Shown: piece by piece, positions 44,132-52,314 of the stretch | Layout of the letters: the number at the start of each line of letters is the position of its first letter | Numbering within the stretch: the stretch's first letter is position 1 | Assembly (NCBI RefSeq): GCF_021556485.1 | Contig: NZ_JAKGBW010000004.1 | Location: forward strand, 1 to 64,000 | Source: Oceanobacillus alkalisoli | GTDB taxonomy: Bacteria; Bacillota; Bacilli; Bacillales; Amphibacillaceae | Direction of reading: 5' to 3' | Length of the DNA stretch: 64,000 nucleotides | Made by a program: the position numbers and the translations under genes | Notes under the pieces: generated by a model | The model's database searches: none | What the model was told of the DNA's origin: nothing | Seen by the model: only the letters and a program-made list of their open reading frames with translations

Positions 44132-44617
44132 GTGAAAACTATCTCTTCTGATTATCTTATTCATCCTGAAACAATGGCACTTATCCCCAGCAGACAAATA
44201 ACATGCGAAACATTAATACTAGAAAAGGAAAGAGAGGTTTATGTTAATTCATCAGCATTCCACTTAATTCAAACATCCTGTCTGGAAAATTACTCTACAT
44301 ATGAAGGTAGAAAGCAAGCGATGATTTATCATACAAGCTTTAAACGGAAAGTTCCCATTCTGATTGGCCCAAACCAGATTATGTTTCCTACACATGCCGT
44401 TAACCATATCGATTGCTACTGGATATCCTCCCAACATATTTACGACATCACACCACATTCACCAGATTCAAAGTCCTCTATCGTCCTGTTCATGAATGGC
44501 ACAGAAATTATACTGCCAGTGTCTACTTACATATTAAAAAGCCAGATGCAACGAGCTGAATATTGCCGGCAAATAATAGATAAACACGATTTCAATCTAG
44601 AATCACCAATTATGTGA
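44132..44617 (+). CDS. comK: ComK-like competence transcription factor
   Basis: 161 residues from a GTG start with AAAGGAG upstream. It follows the ComK pattern along its length: YLIHPETMALIP, EREVYVNSSAFHLIQTSCLE, YEGRKQAMIYHTSFKRKVPI, FPTHAVNHIDCYWIS and NGTEIILPVSTYI, matching the YVN...SC...Y.GRK...PI.V.P...FPT...C.WIS order of Bacillus ComK. It is about 30 residues shorter at the C-terminus than B. subtilis ComK. ComK activates DNA-uptake genes. Confidence 0.85.
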   Translation: MKTISSDYLIHPETMALIPSRQITCETLILEKEREVYVNSSAFHLIQTSCLENYSTYEGRKQAMIYHTSFKRKVPILIGPNQIMFPTHAVNHIDCYWISSQHIYDITPHSPDSKSSIVLFMNGTEIILPVSTYILKSQMQRAEYCRQIIDKHDFNLESPIM

Positions 44618-44763
44618 CGATGACAGATACCGAGATTTTCAGCATCATAGCGAAAAATAATTGCAATAAACCAACTTTATTTCGCGTAGTCACCTTTGGA
44701 GTATTCCCTTCTGTGGGATCCGTCTTTCTTTTACTAAATAATTAGTTAAAAAGGAAGATTATT

Positions 44764-45015
44764 TTGTTTGATGAAACGTTATATAAAAAGGTTGGAGAAA
44801 AATTAAAAATTAAGAGGATCCAGCTACAAAAAAGCCAAGAAGAAATCGAATATAAGGCAGGGCTGGGTGAAAAGCATTTAGGTAAGATTGAACGAGCTGA
44901 AATTATCCCTTTGTATCCGACTTTCTATAAAGTCTGCCAAACACTAGGAATCAATACTCAAACGATCGTTGATGAAGCAAAGGAAGAATTAAGAGCATCG
45001 AAGAAAGAAGATTAA
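44764..45015 (+). CDS. Small Xre-family HTH regulator
   Basis: 83 residues beginning at TTG (AAAAGGAAG upstream). The Cro/C1 helix-turn-helix spans about 8-65: VGEKLKIKRIQLQKSQEEIE, GLGEKHLGKIERAE and FYKVCQTLGI. A charged tail EELRASKKED follows. It lies 147 nt after comK on the same strand. Such one-domain regulators are common in mobile regions. Its target is unknown. Confidence 0.8.
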   Translation: MFDETLYKKVGEKLKIKRIQLQKSQEEIEYKAGLGEKHLGKIERAEIIPLYPTFYKVCQTLGINTQTIVDEAKEELRASKKED

Positions 45016-45185
45016 TTCTCCCATTTAACAAAACAGCTATGATTAAGAGTTCCCCTACCTTTATGAAGCAATTGCCAGGTATCACCCCTAAAATAAATAG
45101 ACTCATTCAGTAGCCACTTGTATCCAACACTAACTCACACCATGAATAACTCCTTAGAAAATGCAGCGGTTTTAAAGTTGTATAC

Positions 45186-45220
45186 AAAAAATATAATGTG
45201 CATGTTCATTATATTTTTTT
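45186..45220. promoter_or_regulatory. AT-rich palindrome upstream of the sunset-domain gene
   Basis: AAAAAATATAATG and CATTATATTTTTTT flank TGCATGTT. It ends about 45 nt before the gene start. It can be read as a weak terminator for the upstream HTH gene or as an operator for it. Confidence 0.4.
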
Positions 45221-45266
45221 GCACTAATGCTAGTTCAAATTAACTAATACAATTGGAGGGTTAGAA

Positions 45267-46076
45267 ATGATTGAAATAACTTTGATATTGCTATTATTTG
45301 TCACTTTATTTCAGGTATGGTTTCGTGTAAAAGATATGGGAAGATGGAAGAAAGTTGGGTATTCCGCCGCTACTTTGCTTGTCTTTTTTACTATCCTTGG
45401 TTTCATCACAATCGACGATACACTTCAAAACGATCTCACAGAAGAACGAGAAAGAAATGAAGAACTTTCTCAAAATATTACGGCCCTAGAAAACAGTAAG
45501 GTAGAATTAGAATCGGAGTTAGAGGAACTGGAGAAATTAGAGATTTCAATTTCTGATTTGGAAGACGAATTAACTGCAGTCACCAAGGAAAAAGACTCCT
45601 TACAAAAGAAATATGACTCACTTGAAGAAGAAAATGGAAATTTAACTGACGAAATTACTACTATGGAAGAAGAACTAGATGAACTTAAGACAGCCGCCGC
45701 AGAGGCCGAAAAGATAGCTGAAGCGGAAAAAAGTACTGCAAGCAGTGATTCGAACAATAAATCAAGTTCTAGTACAAATAGTGGGGGTAGTAAAACGGCC
45801 AGTAGTTCCGAGCAAGATTCAGCATCCAATAGTAGTAGCGAGAATCAAACTGCTGCCTCAAATACAACGAGTAGCACCAGTCAATCAAGTAGTAGCACTA
45901 GCTCTAGTAGTTCAACTAGTGAAACTCAAACTGGAGAATGTGACATAAAAGGAAGTGTGAACGGGATTTATCATACTCCTGGAAGTCGATATTATAACCA
46001 AACAAAAAATGTTGCGCAGTGGTTTTGTTCGTCTACAGAGGCTGAACAGGCTGGATATCGAGCGCCTAAAAATTAA
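45267..46076 (+). CDS. Membrane-anchored coiled-coil protein with C-terminal sunset domain
   Basis: 269 residues. There are two hydrophobic helices (about 2-17 and 32-49), an acidic coiled coil (about 55-140, rich in LE and EEL heptads), and a Ser/Thr/Asn-rich linker (about 150-217). A small C-terminal domain has [34 protein letters not shown]: two cysteines and the IKGN...YH.PGS.YY...FC...EA...GYR pattern of the sunset domain seen in nucleases and surface proteins. It probably sits in the membrane with the domain outside. Role unknown. Confidence 0.8.
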   Translation: MIEITLILLLFVTLFQVWFRVKDMGRWKKVGYSAATLLVFFTILGFITIDDTLQNDLTEERERNEELSQNITALENSKVELESELEELEKLEISISDLEDELTAVTKEKDSLQKKYDSLEEENGNLTDEITTMEEELDELKTAAAEAEKIAEAEKSTASSDSNNKSSSSTNSGGSKTASSSEQDSASNSSSENQTAASNTTSSTSQSSSSTSSSSSTSETQTGECDIKGSVNGIYHTPGSRYYNQTKNVAQWFCSSTEAEQAGYRAPKN

Positions 46077-46182
46077 GACTTGATGAACTAATTTCAACAA
46101 GTTGCACTCGGTTATCGGGATTATTACCTTATTTAATAACTTTCCTACTTTTGGTGTATAACGAAATGTACATAGTCATCTA

Positions 46183-46221
46183 GTAAGCTGTTAAGTTAAT
46201 TTTTTTAGCTTAACAGCTTAC
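46183..46221 (+). terminator. Stem-loop downstream of the sunset-domain gene
   Basis: A perfect 13-bp stem, GTAAGCTGTTAAG with CTTAACAGCTTAC, has a T-rich 13-nt loop. It lies 107 nt past the gene. TTCATTTTC follows, so termination is plausible but not textbook. Confidence 0.55.
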
Positions 46222-46266
46222 TTCATTTTCAAATATTTTTAGTTTCTCGCTTGTCTCGTTTACATA

Positions 46267-46481
46267 TTAAGAAATCCTCATATCACTCACAATCCCCTGC
46301 CGTTCCATTTCTATCAAATCTATAATTTCTATTAGTTCACCTACCGCATCATCAACAGTGTATACATCATCTTCCATCAAACTACAGGATATTTTAATGA
46401 GTTCTCTTTCGATTTCTACCAGGGTAAGTTTACGATACAGGTTTCTGACAAGGTTTTCTTTCAGGACCTTTCCCTTAGCAT
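46267..46481 (-). pseudogene. Small acidic ORF with frameshift near its start
   Basis: A minus-strand frame reads ENLVRNLYRKLTLVEIEREL, SLMEDDVYTVDDAVGELIEI and IDLIEMERQGIVSDMRIS, about 65 residues. A good AGGAGG with ATG at 46,481 lies upstream but in another frame and stops after six codons. Reading the long frame would need a shift near codon 6 or a CTG start at 46,464. It is divergent from the Xre gene at 46,583. The family is not recognised. Confidence 0.4.
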
Positions 46482-46582
46482 GTGATCACTCCTCCTAATT
46501 AATGTTTAATTCCGTATCTTTATCGTACAACATTAACCTTATTGCACCGTACTTTTGAAGGTGCAGTCTATAAAGGAGTAGG

Positions 46583-46825
46583 ATTAATTTAAAAAAGGTA
46601 AAGTTACAAATCAACGAGTTACTTCATCCGCATAATCTCAGCATTACACAATTGCATATTAAAACCGGCATTCGGCGGGCTACTTTAAGTGAATTAGCAA
46701 ACGGAAAGCGACAGCGCGTCCAATCGGAACATTTGAGTAAAGTTGCGGAGGCATTGGATATTACGGATACGAATGAATTGTTATGTTTAGTAGAGGACGG
46801 GGATGATAATGAGAACCAATTGTAA
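46583..46825 (+). CDS. Small Xre-family HTH regulator with non-canonical start
   Basis: The open frame encodes about 80 residues: VKLQINELLHPHNLSITQLH, TGIRRATLSELANGKRQRV, EHLSKVAEALDITDTNELL. This is a clear Cro/C1-type domain (ITQL...GI.RATLSELANG....... LskVaeALdI). No ATG, GTG or TTG is available upstream in frame. AAAGGAG precedes ATT at 46,583 with a short spacing, so either ATT is used or the start has been lost by mutation. It is divergent from the small broken ORF at 46,267-46,481. A TGCACC/GGTGCA dyad lies between the two. Confidence 0.65.
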   Translation: MNLKKVKLQINELLHPHNLSITQLHIKTGIRRATLSELANGKRQRVQSEHLSKVAEALDITDTNELLCLVEDGDDNENQL

Positions 46826-46946
46826 GCAAATAGCCAACCAAATAAGCTGAATGGCAAATCATAACCATTCAGCTCATTTAATTATTAATATTTTAATAAA
46901 CAACTAACTCCTATTCATATTACAGCTAAGCATCAATTATCTAAAA

Positions 46947-48137
46947 CTACTGATCCACCACAGAACCATCAACATGGAGCCGAGTCTCTATACTTCTTCT
47001 AGAGTATGGAAATAGATTTTCAACATCTTCAACCAATTCCACACCAATCCCCGGGTTCTCCGGTATAATTATATAACCATTTTCCACTTCTAATGTTTTC
47101 TTGACTATATCCGATTGTCTAAAGCTTTTATCTTCATCATCAGTTTTAGCTGAAATATAGCGTTCAGTCGCGGAAGCTCTATCATCACCTGGATATTCCT
47201 GCAATGCAAAGTTTGGAATACATGCCGCAATCTGAATGCAAGCTGCGGTACTTACCGGACTTAAAGGGTTATGAGGAACTACCATAACATCATTTGCTTC
47301 GGCTAGGGCAGCGATTTTCTTAGCTCCTGTGATCCCTCCGCACATACAAACATCGGGTCTAACATAGTCAACAGCATCCCTCCGCAATAGGTAGGTAAAT
47401 TCTTGCGGTGTATGAAATCTTTCCCCTGTAGCAAGCGGGATACTAATATTATTTGCTATATTAACCATTGAATCGAAATTATCAGGTGTTGTTGGATCTT
47501 CAAAAAATAAAGGATGGTATTCTTCAATTCCTTTAGCTAAAGCTATAGCCTCGGCTGGTTTTAGTCTTCTATGAATTTCAATACAAAGATCAACTTCATC
47601 CCCCACCGCCTCTCTGTACATTCTAACTCTGTCAATCGCATTTCCTATCTTTTGAGCATGCGTTTCATAGTATGGAATAGCTCTGTCCTCGTCTAAAAAA
47701 GGAGTCAAATGTCCCACAGCAGTATAACCCAGTCTTTTTGCCTCTTTTAAATTATCAATTATATCTTCTGTAGTATCGCCCCCAACATGATAATATACCC
47801 TAGCCTTATCACGTGTTTTTCCACCTAGTAATTGATAAGTAGGAGTATCAAAATATTTTCCTGCTATATCCCATAATGCTATATCGATAGCACTTAAAGC
47901 TCCCATAATGGCTGCACCACGAAAGTGAAAACTACGATACATGTACTGCCAATGATGTTCAATTTTTAAAGGATCTTGTCCGATAAGATATGTCTTAAAT
48001 GTTTTAACGGCTTCAGCAGATGCATCTAAAAATCCCCAACTTCCAGACTCCCCTACACCCGTGATTCCTTCATCGGTATGAACTTCGACAAACAAAAAGC
48101 GATTAACGGGAATAATTTTCACATCAACAATTTTCAA
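46947..48137 (-). CDS. Enolase-superfamily sugar-acid dehydratase (galactonate/mannonate dehydratase-like)
   Basis: 396 residues of the mandelate racemase/muconate lactonising family. The N-terminal capping domain has FVEVHTDEGITGVGESGSWG, and barrel metal-ligand regions are CIEIHRR, LFFEDPTTPDNFD and ATGERF. MVVPHNPLSPVST carries a His. The IHRR...EDP...GER arrangement is like the DgoD/RspA dehydratases, which lose water from an aldonic acid to give a 2-keto-3-deoxy acid. It is divergent from a TRAP-LacI-dehydratase operon, so it is probably part of the same sugar-acid pathway. The exact acid is not known. Confidence 0.87.
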   Translation of the reverse strand: MKIVDVKIIPVNRFLFVEVHTDEGITGVGESGSWGFLDASAEAVKTFKTYLIGQDPLKIEHHWQYMYRSFHFRGAAIMGALSAIDIALWDIAGKYFDTPTYQLLGGKTRDKARVYYHVGGDTTEDIIDNLKEAKRLGYTAVGHLTPFLDEDRAIPYYETHAQKIGNAIDRVRMYREAVGDEVDLCIEIHRRLKPAEAIALAKGIEEYHPLFFEDPTTPDNFDSMVNIANNISIPLATGERFHTPQEFTYLLRRDAVDYVRPDVCMCGGITGAKKIAALAEANDVMVVPHNPLSPVSTAACIQIAACIPNFALQEYPGDDRASATERYISAKTDDEDKSFRQSDIVKKTLEVENGYIIIPENPGIGVELVEDVENLFPYSRRSIETRLHVDGSVVDQ

Positions 48138-48365
48138 AATTAACTCCTCCTAATTTTATAATTTTTTATATTGAAAGTTAATTGCCAATAATTCTAACAC
48201 AATATTTTTAATTGTATAGACTAAATATTTAAATTCAGGCCTAAAAAGTCTCTCCAAAATAAATAATCACCGAAAAGATATAAATAAATAACATGCTAAA
48301 GCTTATAACTCCAGTGTTATTTATAAATAATAAGCAAGTATTATAAAGTTTTTATAAAATTCACC

Positions 48366-48394
48366 TTGCTATTTATCTGAATATAAATTATAAT
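48366..48394 (+). promoter_or_regulatory. Promoter of the sugar-acid TRAP operon
   Basis: TTGCTA (48,366-48,371) and TATAAT (48,389-48,394) are spaced 17 nt, ending 45 nt before the DctP start. A perfect palindrome lies just after it. Confidence 0.7.
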
Positions 48395-48406
48395 CGAAAA
48401 CAAATA

Positions 48407-48420
48407 TGGAAACGTTTCCA
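48407..48420 (+). promoter_or_regulatory. LacI-type operator (perfect 14-bp palindrome)
   Basis: TGGAAACGTTTCCA lies about 12 nt past the -10 box and 19 nt before the DctP ATG. CG-centred palindromes of this type are bound by LacI-family regulators, and one is encoded three genes downstream. It is also close to the cre consensus, so CcpA could share it. Confidence 0.75.
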
Positions 48421-48439
48421 AATTTAAAGGAGGAATATT

Positions 48440-49450
48440 ATGAAGTTGAAAACTGTTTTTTTAATGTTGTTTTTAGGGGGATTGATCATTCTTGCTGGCT
48501 GTGGCGATGAAACAAGCTCTAAGGAAAGTAACTATTCCATTGACGAAATTACGATCTCTCATGTAGCACCCGAAAACACTGCTAAACACGTAGGAGCCAT
48601 GGCTATGAAGGAAAAAATAGAAGAAATTACTGACGGAGAAATTGAAGTAAAAGTCTATTCTAACAGCTCTCTATACAATGATAAAAATGAATTTGAAAAC
48701 CTAGTTTCAAATAACGTGCAGTTTATTCTTCCTGATATGTCTAAATTGGTAAAGTACGAACCTGCCTTTGATATGGCATCGTTACCATTAGTTTTTAATT
48801 CAGATGAAGCGGCTGAGGATTTCTGGGATGGTGAACATGGACAAGATATTATGAGGACGATCGAAAAAGAAGGAGTTAAAGCATTATCAATGTGGCCAAA
48901 CGGCTTTAGAGTCATAACCAATAATAAAAATGCTATTAAAAGTCCAGAGGATTATAAGGGGTTAAAAATTCGTACATCGAGTGGAGAGGTGCTTGCAGAT
49001 GTATTTGATATCTTAAAGGCAGGATCCGTTTCCATAGCTTTTGATGAGGTATATACGGCACTTCAACAAGGCACAATAGACGGTCAAGAAAACACACTAA
49101 GCAGTATTGCGTCGGCTAATATTGACGAAGTTCAAAAATATTTGACTATAAATAATTTTAGTAGAGTTGACTATGTATTATTAACCAATAACACCTTTTG
49201 GGATAGCTTGGATGAGAAGACTCTAGAAGTAATCCAAGAAGGAATTGATGCGGGAACACAAACAGCTAGATCTGAGGTACAAAGACTTAATGAAGAAGGT
49301 CTTGAAGCAATGCAGGAAAGAGGAAACATTGAAATACACGAATTCTCTGACGCGGAGAAGGATGAATTTAGAACGTTATTTGAACCAGTATACGAGAAGT
49401 ACAAAGAAATATTTGGTGAGGATGTCGTAGAAGATGCGTTAAACAGGTAA
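48440..49450 (+). CDS. TRAP substrate-binding lipoprotein (DctP)
   Basis: 336 residues with a lipoprotein signal peptide (lipobox ILAGC). Conserved parts: LKIRTSSGEVLADVFDILKA with the ligand-binding Arg, VSIAFDEVYTALQQGTIDGQ and ENTLSSIAS. It is the first gene of the operon (AAAGGAGGAATATT before ATG). The dehydratases on both sides suggest that an aldonic or uronic acid is bound. Unlike three of the other DctP genes here it has no hairpin behind it. Confidence 0.93.
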   Translation: MKLKTVFLMLFLGGLIILAGCGDETSSKESNYSIDEITISHVAPENTAKHVGAMAMKEKIEEITDGEIEVKVYSNSSLYNDKNEFENLVSNNVQFILPDMSKLVKYEPAFDMASLPLVFNSDEAAEDFWDGEHGQDIMRTIEKEGVKALSMWPNGFRVITNNKNAIKSPEDYKGLKIRTSSGEVLADVFDILKAGSVSIAFDEVYTALQQGTIDGQENTLSSIASANIDEVQKYLTINNFSRVDYVLLTNNTFWDSLDEKTLEVIQEGIDAGTQTARSEVQRLNEEGLEAMQERGNIEIHEFSDAEKDEFRTLFEPVYEKYKEIFGEDVVEDALNR

Positions 49451-49480
49451 CTAAATTAATTAGATATAGGAGGGATTACA

Positions 49481-49978
49481 TTGCATCGAATTGAAATGCT
49501 GGAAAAGTTTATAATGGTACCCCTATTCTTAACTGGAATGTGTGTAAGCTTTTTTGGAGTAATTATGCGTTATATCTTTAACAGTCCTGTTCATTGGGTT
49601 GAAGAGATATTTTCTTTAACATTAGTTTGGGCCATATTCATTGGGTTTAGCACAGCTTTGAAAAACAACAACCATATTGCTTTAGATCTTGTATATGCAG
49701 TATTGCCAAAAAAGGCACAAAGAGTTTTAGACTTTATTGGATATCTTTTAGGGATCGCATTTTCTATCTTCTTCCTCTATTATGGCACCTTAATGGTAAT
49801 CGAAGCTTTTAAAATTGGAGGGGTTTCACTTGATGCAAGAATCCCTCTTTGGATTACTTCCCTAATTATGCCGTTGACAGGGCTCCTTTTATTACTAGCA
49901 TATATAGAGAAAATCATAATGTTCTTCAAAAATAAGGGGCAAGAGGAGGAACAGAATGATGGAATTCTTGCAGGATAA
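49481..49978 (+). CDS. TRAP transporter small permease (DctQ)
   Basis: 165 residues from a TTG start (AGGAGGG upstream). Four hydrophobic helices and the signature EEIFSLTLVWAIFIGFSTAL are present. Its end overlaps the DctM start by 23 nt. Confidence 0.92.
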   Translation: MHRIEMLEKFIMVPLFLTGMCVSFFGVIMRYIFNSPVHWVEEIFSLTLVWAIFIGFSTALKNNNHIALDLVYAVLPKKAQRVLDFIGYLLGIAFSIFFLYYGTLMVIEAFKIGGVSLDARIPLWITSLIMPLTGLLLLLAYIEKIIMFFKNKGQEEEQNDGILAG

Positions 49979-51245
49979 TGCTGTTATCGTTTTGTTTATT
50001 ACCTTTGCTTTACTTCTTGTTATGCGAGTTCCAATAGGTATTAGCTTGGGTATCTCAAGTATAGGGGGACTAGTGCTCATTGATTTCAATATAAGAACCA
50101 TTCCCCACAACATGTTTTCAGCAGTTGACAGTGTTATATTAATGGCAATACCTGGTTTTATTTTTGCAGGATTGATAATGGCAAAAGGAGGGATATCCTA
50201 TCATCTTATAGAAGCCTTAAAGTCTTGGGTCGGTCATATCAAAGGTGGTTTAGCTGTCGTAACTATCCTAGCCTGTATGATTTTTGCAGCAATTTCTGGT
50301 TCAAGCCCAGCAACCGCTGCTGCAGTTGGATCCATTATGATTCCTGCTATGATAGATGCTGGTTATAGTAAAAAGTATGCAATGGGCTTAATAGCTGCTG
50401 GTGGAACTCTAGGAATTCTAATCCCCCCTTCCATTGCGTTAATTATTTATGGTTCGATTACTGAACAATCCATTAGTGATCTATTTATTGCAGGTGTTAT
50501 TCCTGGAATCCTTTTAGGATTAATGTTAATAATCTTCGCCATTATTTATGCAAGAAAACACAACCTTGGCGGATTAGAGAAAGCCACTTGGGACACAAGA
50601 AGGAAAAAGTCTATTAAAGCAATTTGGGGATTTTTCCTGCCAGTAATAATTATTGGTGGTATATATATGGGAGCTGTAACGCCAACAGAAGCTTCTATTG
50701 TTGCAGTATTTTATTCTATTATTATCTCAGTATTTATTTATAAAGAAATGAATATGAAGAAATTCATAGAGATTGTCAAAGAATCAATAAATACAACTGC
50801 AATGATTTTCTTAATTATTGCTTCTGCATTGATATTCTCTACATTTCTTACGATTGAACAAGTACCTCAATTCTTCTCAGAATGGATTGCAGACAACAGT
50901 GCAAATAAATGGATGTTTATAATTGGAGTTAATGCTTTATTCTTTATTCTAGGAATGTTCCTAGAAGCGGTGGCTATTATATTGATAACCTTACCAATAT
51001 TACTTCCTGCTTTACTATTTTTCGATATCAATTTAATCCATTTTGCGATTATAATGACGATTAACATGGAACTAGCGATGATAACCCCACCAGTCGGGCT
51101 CAATCTTTTTGTTGTAAGCGGAATTACAAAAGAAAGATTAGGTACCGTGGTAAGAGGTGTCATCCCATTCTTTATCATTATGGTTATTTGTTTAATATTG
51201 GTTATATTTATACCTGAAATCTCTTTACTTCTAGTGGACAAATAA
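49956..51245 (+). CDS. TRAP transporter large permease (DctM)
   Basis: 429 residues, polytopic, with AISGSSPATAAAVGSIMIPA, GTLGILIPPSIALIIYG and MELAMITPPVGLNLFVVSGI. It overlaps dctQ, so the two are translationally coupled. A LacI regulator follows after 33 nt in the same direction. Confidence 0.94.
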   Translation: MMEFLQDNAVIVLFITFALLLVMRVPIGISLGISSIGGLVLIDFNIRTIPHNMFSAVDSVILMAIPGFIFAGLIMAKGGISYHLIEALKSWVGHIKGGLAVVTILACMIFAAISGSSPATAAAVGSIMIPAMIDAGYSKKYAMGLIAAGGTLGILIPPSIALIIYGSITEQSISDLFIAGVIPGILLGLMLIIFAIIYARKHNLGGLEKATWDTRRKKSIKAIWGFFLPVIIIGGIYMGAVTPTEASIVAVFYSIIISVFIYKEMNMKKFIEIVKESINTTAMIFLIIASALIFSTFLTIEQVPQFFSEWIADNSANKWMFIIGVNALFFILGMFLEAVAIILITLPILLPALLFFDINLIHFAIIMTINMELAMITPPVGLNLFVVSGITKERLGTVVRGVIPFFIIMVICLILVIFIPEISLLLVDK

Positions 51246-51278
51246 TTTAATCATTACATTTGATTTGGAGACAATGCT

Positions 51279-52304
51279 ATGAGTAGAAAAATTACAATCA
51301 AAGATGTCGCTAAACATGCTGGTGTCGGTATTGGAACAGTTTCGCGTGCAATTAATGGGAATCCAAATATCAGTACGAGTACAAAAGAAAAAATTTTAGA
51401 GAGCATTAAAATACTAGGATATACTCCTAATAATGTTGCTCAAAGCATGCGTTCACAAAGATATAAAAATATCGCCTTTTTTGCTGATATATCAAACCCT
51501 ATTTTCGCACAAATTGCAAAGGAATCACAAATTGAACTAGACAAACACGGGTATACCTTATCTTTATGTAATATCGGTGAAAAAGATATTGGTAATAAAA
51601 TTTCATCTTTTTTAGAAGGTAGAAAATCGGATGGTATTATTTTGTCTATCCCTAAAGAAGATGATTTTGAGTTAAATAGATCCCTAGCGAATATTAAGGT
51701 ACCTATAGTTACGATTAATCGTGATGTACCAATTCTTCCTGCAGGGGTAGTAACAGATTATTATTTTTCAGTAAATGAAGCGATCGATTATTTATTAAGT
51801 CTAGGACATAGAAACATCGCTCTTATTGGGGGCGATAAGAAAATCAGACCAACTCGGGAAGGTATCAGTGCCTATAAGGATGCTTTTCTATCAAACGGGG
51901 TTAAACTAAATAACAATTATATTAAGAACGGAAAATTATCAAGCGAATCAGGAGAAGCATTATTTAATGAGTTATTACCCGATATTCAAAAAGGAGAATT
52001 AACAGCTATTTTATGCTTAAATAATCAAATGTTTTATGGAGTGCTACGGGGTATGAGAAAAGCAAAGCTGAAATACCCAGACGATATTTCACTTATCACT
52101 TTTGAAGATAGTGAACTAATGGAATTACTCGACCCACCACTTACCGTAATTCATAGACCAATTGATGAAATGGGGAAAAGTATCGTCAATACATTAATTA
52201 ATTATATTGATAACCCCGAAACATATGGAAAGTTAGAGCCTGTCGTAATTCCTACAAATTTTATAATAAGAGAATCCTGCAAACCAGTATCTATAAAAAA
52301 ATAG
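51279..52304 (+). CDS. LacI-family transcriptional regulator
   Basis: 341 residues. The HTH is TIKDVAKHAGVGIGTVSRAI with hinge YTPNNVAQSMRSQRYKN, and the rest is the sugar-binding-protein-like effector domain. It lies in the TRAP/dehydratase operon and probably binds the TGGAAACGTTTCCA palindrome at its promoter, with a sugar acid or its product as the effector (inferred). Confidence 0.92.
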   Translation: MSRKITIKDVAKHAGVGIGTVSRAINGNPNISTSTKEKILESIKILGYTPNNVAQSMRSQRYKNIAFFADISNPIFAQIAKESQIELDKHGYTLSLCNIGEKDIGNKISSFLEGRKSDGIILSIPKEDDFELNRSLANIKVPIVTINRDVPILPAGVVTDYYFSVNEAIDYLLSLGHRNIALIGGDKKIRPTREGISAYKDAFLSNGVKLNNNYIKNGKLSSESGEALFNELLPDIQKGELTAILCLNNQMFYGVLRGMRKAKLKYPDDISLITFEDSELMELLDPPLTVIHRPIDEMGKSIVNTLINYIDNPETYGKLEPVVIPTNFIIRESCKPVSIKK

Positions 52305-52314
52305 AGGAGGAAGT

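Noticed and set aside
45470-45829. Minus-strand Ser-rich 119-codon frame
   Set aside because: Mirror of the coiled-coil and Ser-rich coding sequence of the sunset-domain gene.
46464-46481. RF2-like programmed frameshift in the small minus-strand ORF
   Set aside because: The shift needed is -1 (or +2), not the +1 of prfB, and no slippery heptamer or stimulatory stem is seen.
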